From positions 620,001 to 684,000 of the forward strand of contig NZ_JADKSG010000001.1 in NCBI RefSeq assembly GCF_015350805.1: DNA of 64,000 nt, given 5' to 3'. Shown here in pieces: positions 48,981 through 59,264 of this stretch. This DNA comes from Herbiconiux sp. VKM Ac-1786 (lineage in GTDB: Bacteria > Actinomycetota > Actinomycetes > Actinomycetales > Microbacteriaceae). The stretch's first letter is position 1; every line of letters starts with the position of its first letter. The notes below the pieces were generated by a model, which was given only the letters and a program-made list of their open reading frames with translations, had not been told where the DNA came from and did not search any database. A program made the translations under genes and the position numbers.

Positions 48981-48994
48981 GCAAAACGGTTTGC
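48981..48994. promoter_or_regulatory. LacI operator O2, downstream of the importer promoter
   Basis: GCAAAACGGTTTGC, a palindrome except for one inner pair. Its centre is 122 bp from that of O1, and it lies about 20 bp after the -10-like TTAGGT, where binding would block the importer operon. Confidence 0.65.
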
Positions 48995-48998
48995 AGAG

Positions 48999-49030
48999 CC
49001 ACAGCCCCACAGCACCACAGCCCCACAGCA
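48999..49030. repeat. 16-bp perfect tandem duplication
   Basis: CCACAGCCCCACAGCA at 48999-49014 and 49015-49030, in the leader of the importer operon. Confidence 0.92.
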
Positions 49031-49076
49031 CCTCCCCCGGTTCCGCCTCCCCTCCCGAGACTCCTAGGAGAACCCC

Positions 49077-50132
49077 ATGTCCTCACTGCCCTCACGCCGC
49101 GCCCGCCGCGTGCTCGCCGCCGCGACCGCCGGCGCCCTCAGCCTCGCCGTGCTCGCCGGCTGCGCCTCCTCCTCCAGCGGCGAGACCGCCTCGGGCGACG
49201 GCGTGACGCCGATCACGCTGCAGACCTCGTGGATCCCGCTCGTGCAGTTCGGCGGCAGCTACGTCGCCGACAAGGAGGGCTACTACGAGAAGAACGGCGT
49301 CGACGTCGACATCCTCCCCGGCGGCCCCGATGTCGACCCGATGGCCGCGGTCGTCGCGGGCCAGGCCGACATCGGCATGGGCAATGCCGACACCGTCGCC
49401 CGTGCCAACGAGCAGGGCGCCGACCTCGTGATCATCGCCGCGGGCTTCCAGAAGAACCCGCTCGCCATCCTGTCGAGCCCCGACAAGCCCATCGCGACGC
49501 CGGCCGACATGGCGGGCATGAAGATCGGCGTGCCTTCGGGCGACGAGGCCGCCCAGGAGGCGCTGCTCGCCGCGAACGACGTCGACGCCTCGAAGGTCAC
49601 CAGCGTGCCGGTCGGCTTCGACGTGGCCCCGCTCGTCTCGGGCGAGGTCGACGGCCTCTGGGTGTTCTACTCCGAGCAGCCGATCGCCTACGAGGAGGCC
49701 ACCGGCAAGGCCGGCACCGTCTTCCTCACCGCCGACTACGGCCTCGACATCTACGCCCAGGTCTACGCGGTCACCCGCGAGAGCCTCGAGGACGACACCA
49801 AGCGCGCCGCCATCGAGGGCTTCCTCAAGGGCGAGATCGAGGGCTGGCAGGACTACGTGGCCGACCCGACCGAGGCGGTCGAGCTCACGGTCAACGACTA
49901 CGCGAAGGACGGCGGCCTGACCATCGAGGAGCAGACCAAGCAGGCCCAGCTGCAGATGGACCTGCTCGTCACCGACGAGACCAAGGAGAACGGCCTGCTC
50001 ACGATGTCCTCCGACGCGATCGCGAAGAACGTCGCGACCCTCGACACGCTCGGCATCTCCGGCGTCGACGACTCGCTCTTCGACACCTCGGTGCTCGACG
50101 AGGTCTACGCGGGCTCGAACACCATCAAGTAG
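49077..50132 (+). CDS. NMT1/THI5/SsuA-type ABC substrate-binding lipoprotein
   Basis: A 351-residue lipoprotein with lipobox LAVLAGC (Cys about residue 25) and an NMT1-like fold: [56 protein letters not shown] and [14 protein letters not shown]. Relatives bind pyrimidine precursors of thiamine, sulfonates, taurine or purine-like compounds. AGGAG lies 6 nt before the ATG. The linked phosphorylase and deaminase suggest a nucleoside-related ligand. Confidence 0.92.
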   Translation: MSSLPSRRARRVLAAATAGALSLAVLAGCASSSSGETASGDGVTPITLQTSWIPLVQFGGSYVADKEGYYEKNGVDVDILPGGPDVDPMAAVVAGQADIGMGNADTVARANEQGADLVIIAAGFQKNPLAILSSPDKPIATPADMAGMKIGVPSGDEAAQEALLAANDVDASKVTSVPVGFDVAPLVSGEVDGLWVFYSEQPIAYEEATGKAGTVFLTADYGLDIYAQVYAVTRESLEDDTKRAAIEGFLKGEIEGWQDYVADPTEAVELTVNDYAKDGGLTIEEQTKQAQLQMDLLVTDETKENGLLTMSSDAIAKNVATLDTLGISGVDDSLFDTSVLDEVYAGSNTIK

Positions 50133-50140
50133 CACCGACC

Positions 50141-50181
50141 GGGCCCTCCTCCCGCGCGATCCCGTCGCGGGAGGAGGGCCC
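50141..50181 (+). promoter_or_regulatory. Perfect 16-bp hairpin between binding-protein and ATPase genes
   Basis: GGGCCCTCCTCCCGCG (50141-50156) pairs perfectly with 50166-50181 over a 9-nt loop. There is no T-run. It starts 9 nt after the binding-protein stop. Such intercistronic hairpins often protect the abundant binding-protein mRNA or cause partial termination. Confidence 0.8.
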
Positions 50182-50209
50182 GGGCTCCACCACCAGCAAC
50201 GGAGGCGCC

Positions 50210-51033
<824 letters not shown>

Positions 51034-51037
<4 letters not shown>

Positions 51038-52737
51038 GCGTGAGCACCGGGAGCGGCACCGGCGCGCCCGCTCCCGTGACCGCCGACGCCGCGGGCCGCG
51101 CCGCCGCCGACCGCGCCGCGACCGCCATCGCCACCGAGCGCGCCCGCTCCCGCCGCGACTCCCGCCGCGGCGCCCTGAACGGCTGGGTCGTCACGGCCCT
51201 CGTCAGCGTCGCCCTCCTGGTGCTCTGGGAGATCGCCGCCGAGCTGTGGCTGACCCGCCTCGGCGTGCTCGCCTCGCCGACCGCGATCGTGCAGAGCCTC
51301 GTGGCCGACTGGCCCGTCTATCTCAACGCCTTCTCGGCCACCGCCTGGGTGGCGGTGCGCGGCTGGTTCTTCGGCAACCTCGCCGCCGTCGTCGTGGCGG
51401 TGCTGTTCGTGCAGCTGCCGGCGCTCGAGTCGCTCTTCCTGCGCCTCGCGCTCACGCTGTTCTGCCTGCCGCTCGTGGCGGTGAACCCGCTGCTGCAGCT
51501 CACCTTCGACCCCGACACCGCGAAGGTCGTGCTGGCGGCCCTGTCGGTGTTCTTCACCACCCTCGTCGGCACGATGCTCGGCCTCCGCTCGGCCGACGGC
51601 GGGCCGCTCACCATGGTCACCGCCTGGGGCGGGCGCTCGCTCTCGGCGCTGCGCTTCGTGCGATTCCCCTCGGGGATCCCCGCCATCCTGACCGGTCTGC
51701 AGATCGGTGCGGCCGCCGCTGTGCTCGGCGCGATCTTCGGCGAGTTCATCGGCGCGAAGGCCGGCCTCGGCGTGCTGCTGATCAACGGGCTGATGTCGCT
51801 CGAGCTCGGCCGCGTCTGGTCGGTGGCGGTCATCGCCACCGTCATGGCGGCGGTGCCGTACGGCGTCTTCGGGCTGCTGCGCCGCTGGCTCACCCCGTGG
51901 TCGGCGTCGATCTCGACCGCGCAGACCGCCCCACCAGCGGCTCGCGGCCCGCTCGCCGCGCGCCTGCTGAAGACGCTGGCGTGGACCGTCGGCTCGCTCC
52001 TCGTGATCCTCGCCGCCTGGTGGGCCTACCTGATCGTCTTCGACATGTCGCCGTTCGTCGGCAAGTCTCCGCTCGACGTCTTCGCGTACCTGTTCACGAG
52101 CGATGACGCCGCCGCGAACCGGGCGGTCATGCTGAAGGCCCTCGGCGAGACCCTCGTGCACGCCGGCGTCGGCTACGTCGCCGGTCTCGTGATCGGCATC
52201 GCGGCGGCCGTGGCGTTCGTCACCTTCCCGGTGGTCGAGCGGGTGCTGACGCCGCTCGCGGTGGCGTTGCGCTCCGTGCCGATCATCGTGCTGATCCCGG
52301 TGCTCATCCTCGCGCTCGGCCGCGGGCTCGGCGGGGTGGTGGCGATCACCGCGATCGTGACCTTCTTCCCGACGCTCGCGAACACGCAGAGCGGGTTGCG
52401 CCGGGTGCCGTCGGACGCGTTCACCCTGATGCGCAGCTACGACGCCTCCATCTGGAGCAACCTCTGGCGCCTGCAGCTGCCCTACACGCTGCCGTCGATC
52501 TTCGCCTCGGCGCGCATCGCCGCCCCCACCGCCGTGCTCGCCGCGACCCTCGCCGAGTGGCTCGCCACCGGTGACGGCCTGGGGCACGAGATCGTCGCGT
52601 CCCGCGCCCACTCCGACTACACGGGCCTCTGGGCGGCCGCGGCCATCCTCACCGCCGTCTCGCTGATCTTCTACGGGCTCGTCAGCTGGGCCGAACGCGC
52701 GGTGCTCGCGAAGTACTCGCCGACCCAGCTCGGCTGA
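51034..52737 (+). CDS. Fused double ABC permease (two BPD domains)
   Basis: A 567-residue permease that holds two complete importer membrane domains in one chain. The first (about residues 45-285) has FRFPSGIP-type and [14 protein letters not shown] segments; the second (about 305-560) has [58 protein letters not shown]. Most members of this importer group use homodimers of a 250-residue subunit, so this is a fusion. GTG 51034 is chosen for the overlap; GTG 51040 is an alternative. Confidence 0.92.
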
Positions 52738-52822
52738 GCCTCGGCGCCGGGCCGCGCATCCGCTCGCCCGGCCCGGGACCGACCACGGACCCGCCCCCAC
52801 GACCCCTCCCGGAAGGAACACC

Positions 52823-53521
52823 ATGCCCACCCCGCACATCGGCGCCCTCGACGGCGACTTCGCCCCCGACGTCCTCATGCCCGGCGACCCGCGCCGCGCC
52901 AAGCTCATCGCCGAAACCTTCTTCGACTCTCCCCGGCTCGTCACCGAGGTGCGCGGCATCCTCGGCTACACGGGCACCTTCGAGGGCCGGCCGGTGTCGG
53001 TGCTCGCCTCGGGCATGGGCATCCCGTCGATGTCGATCTACAGCACCGAGCTCGCCCGCCACTACGGCGTGAAGCGCATCGTGCGCGTCGGCACCATCGG
53101 CGGCATCGCCCCCTACCTCGAGCTCGGCGACGTGATCGCGGCGAGCGCCGCCCACACCAACTCGGCGATGACGAGCGAGTGGGTGCCGGGCGTGACCCTC
53201 AGCCACGCGCCGTCGTTCGGGCTGCTGCGCAAGGCCGTCGAGTTCGGCGAGGCGACGGGCAAGCGGATGCACGTGGGCCCCCTCTTCACGACCGACGCCT
53301 TCTACAACCCCGACGTCGACCTGGTGCCGCGGCTGCTCGCCTACGGCACCATCGGCATCGACATGGAGGCGGCGGGGCTCTACGCCGTGGCACTGAAGGA
53401 AGGCTTCGAGTCGCTGATGGTCGGCACCGTGAGCGACCTGCCCGGCTCGGAGATGACCGCCGCCGAGCGCGAGGCCACCTTCGAGAACATGGTGTCGTTC
53501 GGGCTGGCGGCGCTGGCATGA
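52823..53521 (+). CDS. deoD: Purine nucleoside phosphorylase, DeoD type
   Basis: A 232-residue trimeric/hexameric-type phosphorylase that splits purine (deoxy)nucleosides with phosphate. MPTPHIGA, VLMPGDPRRAKLIAE, ASGMGIPSMSIYSTEL, RVGTIGG, and DMEAAGLYAVAL are diagnostic. The catalytic Asp lies in TVSDLPGSEMTAAERE; the usual His or Asn after it is Leu, as expected in some variants. GGAAGGAA precedes the ATG. The start of the next gene overlaps its stop (ATGA). Confidence 0.93.
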   Translation: MPTPHIGALDGDFAPDVLMPGDPRRAKLIAETFFDSPRLVTEVRGILGYTGTFEGRPVSVLASGMGIPSMSIYSTELARHYGVKRIVRVGTIGGIAPYLELGDVIAASAAHTNSAMTSEWVPGVTLSHAPSFGLLRKAVEFGEATGKRMHVGPLFTTDAFYNPDVDLVPRLLAYGTIGIDMEAAGLYAVALKEGFESLMVGTVSDLPGSEMTAAEREATFENMVSFGLAALA

Positions 53522-54945
53522 GCGGGCCAGGCATGAGCGGGTCGGGCTCGGCGCTCGGCGCACCCACGACCTCTCCCGACCTCGGGCCGGCCGACCTCGT
53601 CATCACCGGCGCCACCGTGCTGCGGCACGACGGGACGGGCGGCATCTCGTTCGTGCCCGAGCAGATCGTCGCGATCCGTGACGGGGTGTTCGAGTCGGTG
53701 ACGGATGCGGTGGACTCCCGCGGAGCATCCGTCGACCCGCCCGCGGCCCGGGAGACCATCGACGCGCGCGGCAAGGTCGCGATGCCCGGCTTCATCAACT
53801 GCCACACGCACTCCCCCATGGTGATGTTCCGCGGAGCGGCCGAGGACGTGCCGGCCGACCGCTGGTTCAACGACTTCATCTGGCCGATGGAGGTCAACCT
53901 CACCGACGACGACGTGGAGCTGGCGACGCGGCTCGCGGCGGCGGAGATGATCCGGCACGGCGTCACGACCTTCGCCGACCACTACTTCAACATGGACCGG
54001 ATCGCGAAGGTCACCGACGAGACGGGCCTTCGCGGCGTGCTCGGCTCGACCTACTTCTCGAGCGACGGGCAGGCCGGACTCGAGCAGTCGCTCGAGTTCG
54101 CGACACGCTGGCGGGGCGCGGCGAACGGGCGGATCAGCACGGCGCTGGCGCCGCACGCGACCTACACGCTGAACGACGACGACCTCGCCGCGACCGCCCG
54201 GGCGGCCAAGGAGCACGACCTGCTCGTGCACATCCACGCCGCGGAGGGCCGCTCGCAGACCGTGCACAGCCGCGAGCGCACGGGCCGCACGCCCATCGGG
54301 GTGCTGCACGACACCGGGCTGCTCGACGGCAAGGTGCTGATCGCGCACGGCATCGGCATCGTTCCGGAAGACCTCCCGCTGCTCGCGCCCGCCGCCGCCG
54401 AGGGCCGGGTCGGGGTCGGCAGCGCACCGAAGGGCTACCTCAAGCTCGGCTTCGACACGACGCCCGTTCGCCTCCTCGCCGCGGCGGGCGTGCCGGTCGG
54501 GCTCGCGACCGACGGCGCCGCCTCGAACAACACGCTCGACGTCTGGGAGTCGATGACCTTCATGGCCTACGTGCAGAAGGCCACCGAGCTCGACACGACG
54601 TGGATGCGCGCCGAGGAGCTGCTCGACCACGCCACCACCCAGAGCGCCGCCGCCGTGCAGCTCGCGGGCGTCGTCGGGCGCATCGAGCCGGGGTACCGGG
54701 CCGACCTGATCCTCGTCGACCTCAGCGATCCGCGGGTGCAGCCCGTGCACGACCTGGCGAGCACGCTGATCTACAGCGCACGCTCGAACGACATCGACAC
54801 CACGATCGTCGACGGCCGGGTGCTGATGCGCGACCGCCGGCTGCTCACGGTCGACGTGCCGGGCGTGGTCGGGGAGCTGGCGCCGCGCCTGGCGCGGCTG
54901 ACCGACCGGTCGCACGGGAAGAGCATCCAGAACTACGACGCGTAG
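53518..54945 (+). CDS. Amidohydrolase, adenosine/5'-deoxyadenosine/methylthioadenosine deaminase-like
   Basis: A 475-residue metal-dependent hydrolase of the SsnA/MtaD/TrzN group. Metal ligands are in GFINCHTHSP, HIHAAEG, IAHGIG and LATDGAASNN. The N-terminus is a beta-domain preceded by about 20 Gly/Ser-rich residues (a second Met at 53533 could be the start). Members deaminate adenosine-like or guanine-like compounds. With DeoD next door, an adenosine-type nucleoside to inosine-type nucleoside to base route is plausible. Confidence 0.88.
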   Translation: MSGPGMSGSGSALGAPTTSPDLGPADLVITGATVLRHDGTGGISFVPEQIVAIRDGVFESVTDAVDSRGASVDPPAARETIDARGKVAMPGFINCHTHSPMVMFRGAAEDVPADRWFNDFIWPMEVNLTDDDVELATRLAAAEMIRHGVTTFADHYFNMDRIAKVTDETGLRGVLGSTYFSSDGQAGLEQSLEFATRWRGAANGRISTALAPHATYTLNDDDLAATARAAKEHDLLVHIHAAEGRSQTVHSRERTGRTPIGVLHDTGLLDGKVLIAHGIGIVPEDLPLLAPAAAEGRVGVGSAPKGYLKLGFDTTPVRLLAAAGVPVGLATDGAASNNTLDVWESMTFMAYVQKATELDTTWMRAEELLDHATTQSAAAVQLAGVVGRIEPGYRADLILVDLSDPRVQPVHDLASTLIYSARSNDIDTTIVDGRVLMRDRRLLTVDVPGVVGELAPRLARLTDRSHGKSIQNYDA

Positions 54946-54963
54946 GCGACCGTTCCGCGCCGG

Positions 54964-55863
54964 TCAGAGGCGCGGGTCGGCCGGTGCGACCGCGAGGGTC
55001 GTCGTCGCCGTCACCTCGGCGTCGGGGGCGATCACGATCGGCCCGAGCGGGTCGTCGGGCTCGACGTCGTCGAGGCGGGAGGCGGGCTCGACGGCCAGGG
55101 TGCGGACGCTCCCCCACCACGGGAACCCGGAGTGGGCCCCCAGCTCGTGCCACAGGTGGGCGTAGGGCAGAAGGCGGGGATCCCAGCGGAGATCGATCGA
55201 GATCGCCGGGGAGCGGACGGTCAGACGCGCCGACCCCGACGGCACCCGGACGGTGCGGAACGCGGGGCCGGGGTCGTCGGGTGAGGTCTGCAGCACGGGC
55301 GCCGAGTCGTCACCGAGCGTGACGACGGTGCCGGGCCCCAGGACGTCCGGTCCGAACGCCGGATGCTCGGTGTACGTGATCGCGACCGCCCGGTCCGAGC
55401 GGTTCCGCAGGGTCTGACGGATGGTGACGGTGCCGTCGACGAGCGCTATCCGACGCACGGCGTCGATCGGCACCGTGCGGAGCACGAGGCCGAGCGCCAG
55501 CTCGGACGCCTCGCTGCCGCCGGCCGCCGGCGCGCCCGGCGGAGCCGGCTCGATGATCCGCCAGGCCCGCCACGCGGCCTCGCCGTGGAACGGCTGCTCG
55601 ATGCCGTCGACCGAGCGGCCGGTGCCGGCGTGCGGGACGAGCCCGTGCCACCCGCCGGGGTACCGGCGGTGCCACTCGTCACCGCTGTCGGACAGGGGTG
55701 ACGACCCGGTCAGGTCCTCGTCGGCCCAGGGCGTGCGGAGGAGGAGCTCGGCGCCGCTCGCCCGGTGGCGGATCGACGCGATCCGGCCGCCCCGGTCGGG
55801 ATCGACGTCGACGGTCAGGGTGTCGGATTCGAGCCGTCGCCGGCCGTGCCGGGGAACGCTCAT
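54964..55863 (-). CDS. Aldose 1-epimerase family protein
   Basis: A 299-residue galactose-mutarotase-like protein: LTVDVDPDRGGRIASIRHRASGAELLL, GGWHGLVPHAGTG, an Asn-rich NRSDRAVAITYTEHPAFG with a likely catalytic His, and WGSVRTLAVEPAS with the expected Glu. It interconverts sugar anomers. Its ATG overlaps the glycosidase stop (ATGA), so it is probably made with it. Confidence 0.82.
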   Translation of the reverse strand: MSVPRHGRRRLESDTLTVDVDPDRGGRIASIRHRASGAELLLRTPWADEDLTGSSPLSDSGDEWHRRYPGGWHGLVPHAGTGRSVDGIEQPFHGEAAWRAWRIIEPAPPGAPAAGGSEASELALGLVLRTVPIDAVRRIALVDGTVTIRQTLRNRSDRAVAITYTEHPAFGPDVLGPGTVVTLGDDSAPVLQTSPDDPGPAFRTVRVPSGSARLTVRSPAISIDLRWDPRLLPYAHLWHELGAHSGFPWWGSVRTLAVEPASRLDDVEPDDPLGPIVIAPDAEVTATTTLAVAPADPRL

Positions 55864-58800
55864 CGCCCGGTGCTCCCCTCGGCCGATGCGCCGGGTGCCT
55901 GCAGCACCAGAGCGTTGAACTGCGCCGAGTCCTTCTCCTCGGCGATCCCCCCGCCCCAGGTGTACCAGCCGCGGCGGGTGCCGCCGTCGTTCTCGTTCAC
56001 CACGGCGCTGATCGAGATGAGCCGCTCCTCGGGGGTCGAGGGCGCGACCGACGCCCACGGGATCGCCGCCTCGTAGGTGGTCGTCTTCGCCCCCTCGTCG
56101 CGCACGACGTCGACCTGCACCCCGTCGGCGCTGCCCGCCAGGCCCCCTACCGACTGCCACTGCCAGGCCTGCGGTCCGTCGGCGGTGAGGGCGAAGCCGA
56201 GCTCGTTCCAGTGTGCGGCGTCACCGGGAGCACCGTCGGCGACGGCGATCTGCAGCGAGTCGCCCTGCCAGATGTTCCCACCCGAGGCCGGCTGCGCCTG
56301 GACGTCGTCGGTGATCACGGCCGAGACGAAGAGGTGGTCCTCGTCCCAGGTGTAGCGCAGGTCGCCGGAGAGGTCGGACTCGCCGCCCCAGTCGGCGATG
56401 TCGGCCGGGCCGGTGTCGCCGAGTGAGACGCTCGGCCCGTCGACGGATGCGGCGTCGAGCACGCCGTCGACCGTGATCGCCAGGTGGTCGACCGGCTGGG
56501 AGGCCGGGATCGGGTTGATCTCACCCTCCGCCGTGAACTCCTGCCCGTCGGCCATCGTCACGGTCACGGTGGAACTGCGCACCGCGTCCGAGGGTGACAG
56601 CGCGATGTCGCTCCGAAGGGTCGACCCGGCCGCGACCGCCGTGTCCTCGAGACCGCTGCCCTCCTGACCGTCGATCGACCAGCCGGCGGAGGCGATCGTC
56701 ACGTCGTCCGCTCCCTCGTTGTCGAGGATCACCCGCAGCACCTCGTCGCCGTCGGCGTCCAGCGTGTGGGCCGTGCGGAGCCCGATGGTGGATACCACCT
56801 CGGCCTGGGCCCTCAGGCGGGCGACCGCGCTCCCCTGCTCGGTGACGATGCCCGTGTAGGAGAGGGTCCCGGCACGGTCCCCGCCCTGCAGCTGCAGGGC
56901 GACCGAGGTCGTGTCGCCGGCCGCGGTGGCGGCCGTCCAGGTGTCGTCACCGATCCGGAGCTCCGCCGACACGGCCTCGGCACCACCGCTGTTGTCGACC
57001 GTCCAGGTGCCCTCGATCTCGGCGCCCACGGTCGAGTCGGACAGCGTCAGCGAGTGTGTGGCACCCTCGCTGACCGCCGAGACGGCCCCCTCGACGTACA
57101 CCGGGTCGATGCCCACGGAGACCGAGACGTCGCCCGCGGCCGACGGTTCGAGGGTGACGGATGCGCCGTACAGATCGGTCACCGTGACGGGGCCGGTCGC
57201 CGACACGGAGACCGTCGCCGGTTCGGCCGACCACAGCACGTGCGTCGAGGACGACTCGTCGGAGAAGGCGTAGTCGGTGACCGGGCCGATTGTCGTCCTG
57301 CCGTCCGCGGTCGTGCCCGCGAGCATCCGGTTCGAGGTGGCCAGTGACGCGTAGGAGGGCTTCGGCGTGTAAGCGCCGCGGATGTCGGCCCGGTTGTGCA
57401 CGATGCCGAAGCGGTGCTCGGTGTCTGCGTCGTCGGTGCCCTTCTCCATGAAGTTGTAGACCACGTAGCGGGCGACGTCGTTCGACAGGGCGATCGCCTG
57501 CGACTGCGCCAGGTAGCGCGCCTGGGTACGGTCGTCGACCGCCCGCACGTCGGTTCCCGTGGGCCAGCCGTGCTCGGAGACGTACATCGGCTTCGGTTCC
57601 CCGTACTCGGCCATGATCGCCCGGGTGTCCTGCAGCGACTGCTCGAGCACCTCGGGGCCGACGGGCCAGGAATAGGGGTGGATCGACAGGCCGTCGATGT
57701 AGTCGAGCCCGCCGCCCTCGAAGAACTCCCGCAGCCACTCCTCCGGCACGCCGGCACTCACCGGGCCGACCAGGGTCGCCTCCGGGTACACCGCTTTCAC
57801 CGTGGTGTAGGTCTCCTTGAGCAGCGCGAGATAGGTGTCGGCCTGCCTTCCGGCCGGGCCGTCGCCGAACCCCCAGTTCCATTCGTTCCAGACGTCGAAG
57901 ACCCGGTCGGGACCGAATCGACCCACCGCCTCGAGGGCGTAGTCGGCGAAGGCCTCGATGCCCTCCTGCGAGGTCGGGGCGAGGCCCTCGTCCCAGTTCG
58001 GGTTGCCGTAGCTGAGCACCATGTAGAGGTCGATGTCCTGGTCGGCGAGGGCGTCGGTGTAGTTGACCACCTCGGGCGTCCAGTCGATGGTGCCGGGCAC
58101 CGGCTCCTGCGCGGCCCAGTAGGCCTCGTCGCGGGCCGATCCGAAGCCGGCCTTCTCGATCAGAGGCATCATCTCGCGATTCCAGTCCTGCCCGAAGTGG
58201 GTCGCGACGCCGAACCGCAGATCCTTGTCGGCGTCTCGATCGAAGTCGTCGATGATCGCCAGGTCGGTCGTCGCCGAGCGCGGCCCGGCCGGGGTGACGC
58301 CCGACACCACGAGCCGGTACCAACCGGGCTGCGTGATACCGAGGGGGATCGACCCCGCCAGACCGGCCGTCGGCGCGGAGCTCGACTTGATCACGGCGTC
58401 GTCCTCGTCGGTCACGGTCCACGACACCTCGGTGGCCGTCGTGGTCAGGCCGACCGACACCGGGTCACCGGTCGTGAACACGTTCCCGAGCGTGCCAGGG
58501 ACCAGTGCGAGGTCGGCGGGTACGGGGTGGCCCTCGACGGAGTCGAGGAGGACAGTGGCGGTGCGACCGGGGGCGGTCACCAGGAAGTCGTCGACGAGGA
58601 ACGCCAGCTTGGTCGCCGGGCCGTGCCACGTGCCGTCGGCGGCTCCGCCCCAGTGCAGCTCGGTGGCGGCGAAGTCGTCGACGGTCAGGTTCTGCCATCC
58701 CGCGGTTCCCCCCTCCAGTGCGAGCCGGTGCTGGAAGGCCTGGCCCGTCGAGTCGACCACGCGCACCGAGATCGCGCCGATGTCGGTGGAGGCGATCGCG

Positions 58801-59120
58801 AAAGACACGGCGGTCAGGTCGAGCGACGGGACGGCCCGGCTGACCTCCAGGTACCCGGAGCCGCCGGTCGCGTCCATCGTGATGCGGGCGGAGCCGTTCC
58901 CGGTCGCCGCCTCGGTGCCGATGACCTGCAGTGCTCCGGTGACGTCACCGGACGGGTACAGACCCCAGCCCGGTGAGCTGCCCTCGAAGTCGCCGAGGCC
59001 GACGGGCGCCGCCGGGTCGGCGGTGTCGGCGACGGCCGGGGACGTCAGGCCGGTGACGACGAGTGCCAGGGCGAGGACACCGCCGACGAGATGCCACCGG
59101 GTCGCGTGCGGTCTGGACAT
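55860..59120 (-). CDS. Secreted multidomain glycoside hydrolase, clan GH-A, with a CBM9-like C-terminus
   Basis: A 1086-residue secreted enzyme. A signal peptide ends near AVADTADP. An N-terminal jelly-roll/CBM-like domain (about 40-190) and an Ig-like stretch precede a TIM-barrel (about 290-600) with acid/base Glu413 in VWNEWNW and nucleophile Glu516 in VSEHGWPTG, 103 residues apart as in clan GH-A (GH39/GH5-like). Beta domains follow (about 650-880), then a CBM9/DOMON-like module (DGVLDAASVDG to WYTWGGGIAEEKDSAQFNALVLQ). GAGGAG precedes ATG 59120. Substrate unknown. Confidence 0.85.
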   Translation of the reverse strand: MSRPHATRWHLVGGVLALALVVTGLTSPAVADTADPAAPVGLGDFEGSSPGWGLYPSGDVTGALQVIGTEAATGNGSARITMDATGGSGYLEVSRAVPSLDLTAVSFAIASTDIGAISVRVVDSTGQAFQHRLALEGGTAGWQNLTVDDFAATELHWGGAADGTWHGPATKLAFLVDDFLVTAPGRTATVLLDSVEGHPVPADLALVPGTLGNVFTTGDPVSVGLTTTATEVSWTVTDEDDAVIKSSSAPTAGLAGSIPLGITQPGWYRLVVSGVTPAGPRSATTDLAIIDDFDRDADKDLRFGVATHFGQDWNREMMPLIEKAGFGSARDEAYWAAQEPVPGTIDWTPEVVNYTDALADQDIDLYMVLSYGNPNWDEGLAPTSQEGIEAFADYALEAVGRFGPDRVFDVWNEWNWGFGDGPAGRQADTYLALLKETYTTVKAVYPEATLVGPVSAGVPEEWLREFFEGGGLDYIDGLSIHPYSWPVGPEVLEQSLQDTRAIMAEYGEPKPMYVSEHGWPTGTDVRAVDDRTQARYLAQSQAIALSNDVARYVVYNFMEKGTDDADTEHRFGIVHNRADIRGAYTPKPSYASLATSNRMLAGTTADGRTTIGPVTDYAFSDESSSTHVLWSAEPATVSVSATGPVTVTDLYGASVTLEPSAAGDVSVSVGIDPVYVEGAVSAVSEGATHSLTLSDSTVGAEIEGTWTVDNSGGAEAVSAELRIGDDTWTAATAAGDTTSVALQLQGGDRAGTLSYTGIVTEQGSAVARLRAQAEVVSTIGLRTAHTLDADGDEVLRVILDNEGADDVTIASAGWSIDGQEGSGLEDTAVAAGSTLRSDIALSPSDAVRSSTVTVTMADGQEFTAEGEINPIPASQPVDHLAITVDGVLDAASVDGPSVSLGDTGPADIADWGGESDLSGDLRYTWDEDHLFVSAVITDDVQAQPASGGNIWQGDSLQIAVADGAPGDAAHWNELGFALTADGPQAWQWQSVGGLAGSADGVQVDVVRDEGAKTTTYEAAIPWASVAPSTPEERLISISAVVNENDGGTRRGWYTWGGGIAEEKDSAQFNALVLQAPGASAEGSTGR

Positions 59121-59158
59121 GCTGATCTCCTCAGTGAGACTGTCAGGGTTCGCGGTGC

Positions 59159-59170
59159 GCAATCGCTTGC
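59159..59170. promoter_or_regulatory. LacI-type operator, downstream site of the glycosidase promoter
   Basis: GCAATCGCTTGC, palindromic except for one inner pair. It lies in the transcribed leader, about 20 bp after the -10-like TATAAA (59190-59195, minus strand). Confidence 0.6.
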
Positions 59171-59189
59171 TCGAATCGCGTTGGGAATC

Positions 59190-59226
59190 TTTATAGTTCA
59201 TTAATCGGCGCTGCGGAAGCGCTTTC
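59190..59226 (-). promoter_or_regulatory. Glycosidase promoter with LacI-type operator over the -35 region
   Basis: On the minus strand, TTCCGC and TATAAA are 17 bp apart (59213-59218 and 59190-59195). GGAAGCGCTTTC (59215-59226), with the palindromic core AAGCGCTT, overlaps the -35. It lies 27 bp before the -10-like TACGAT of the divergent regulator gene (59253-59258), so one site could control both genes. Confidence 0.65.
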
Positions 59227-59264
59227 TCTGAATGCGGCGATTACCGGACCGGTACGATCGTGGA

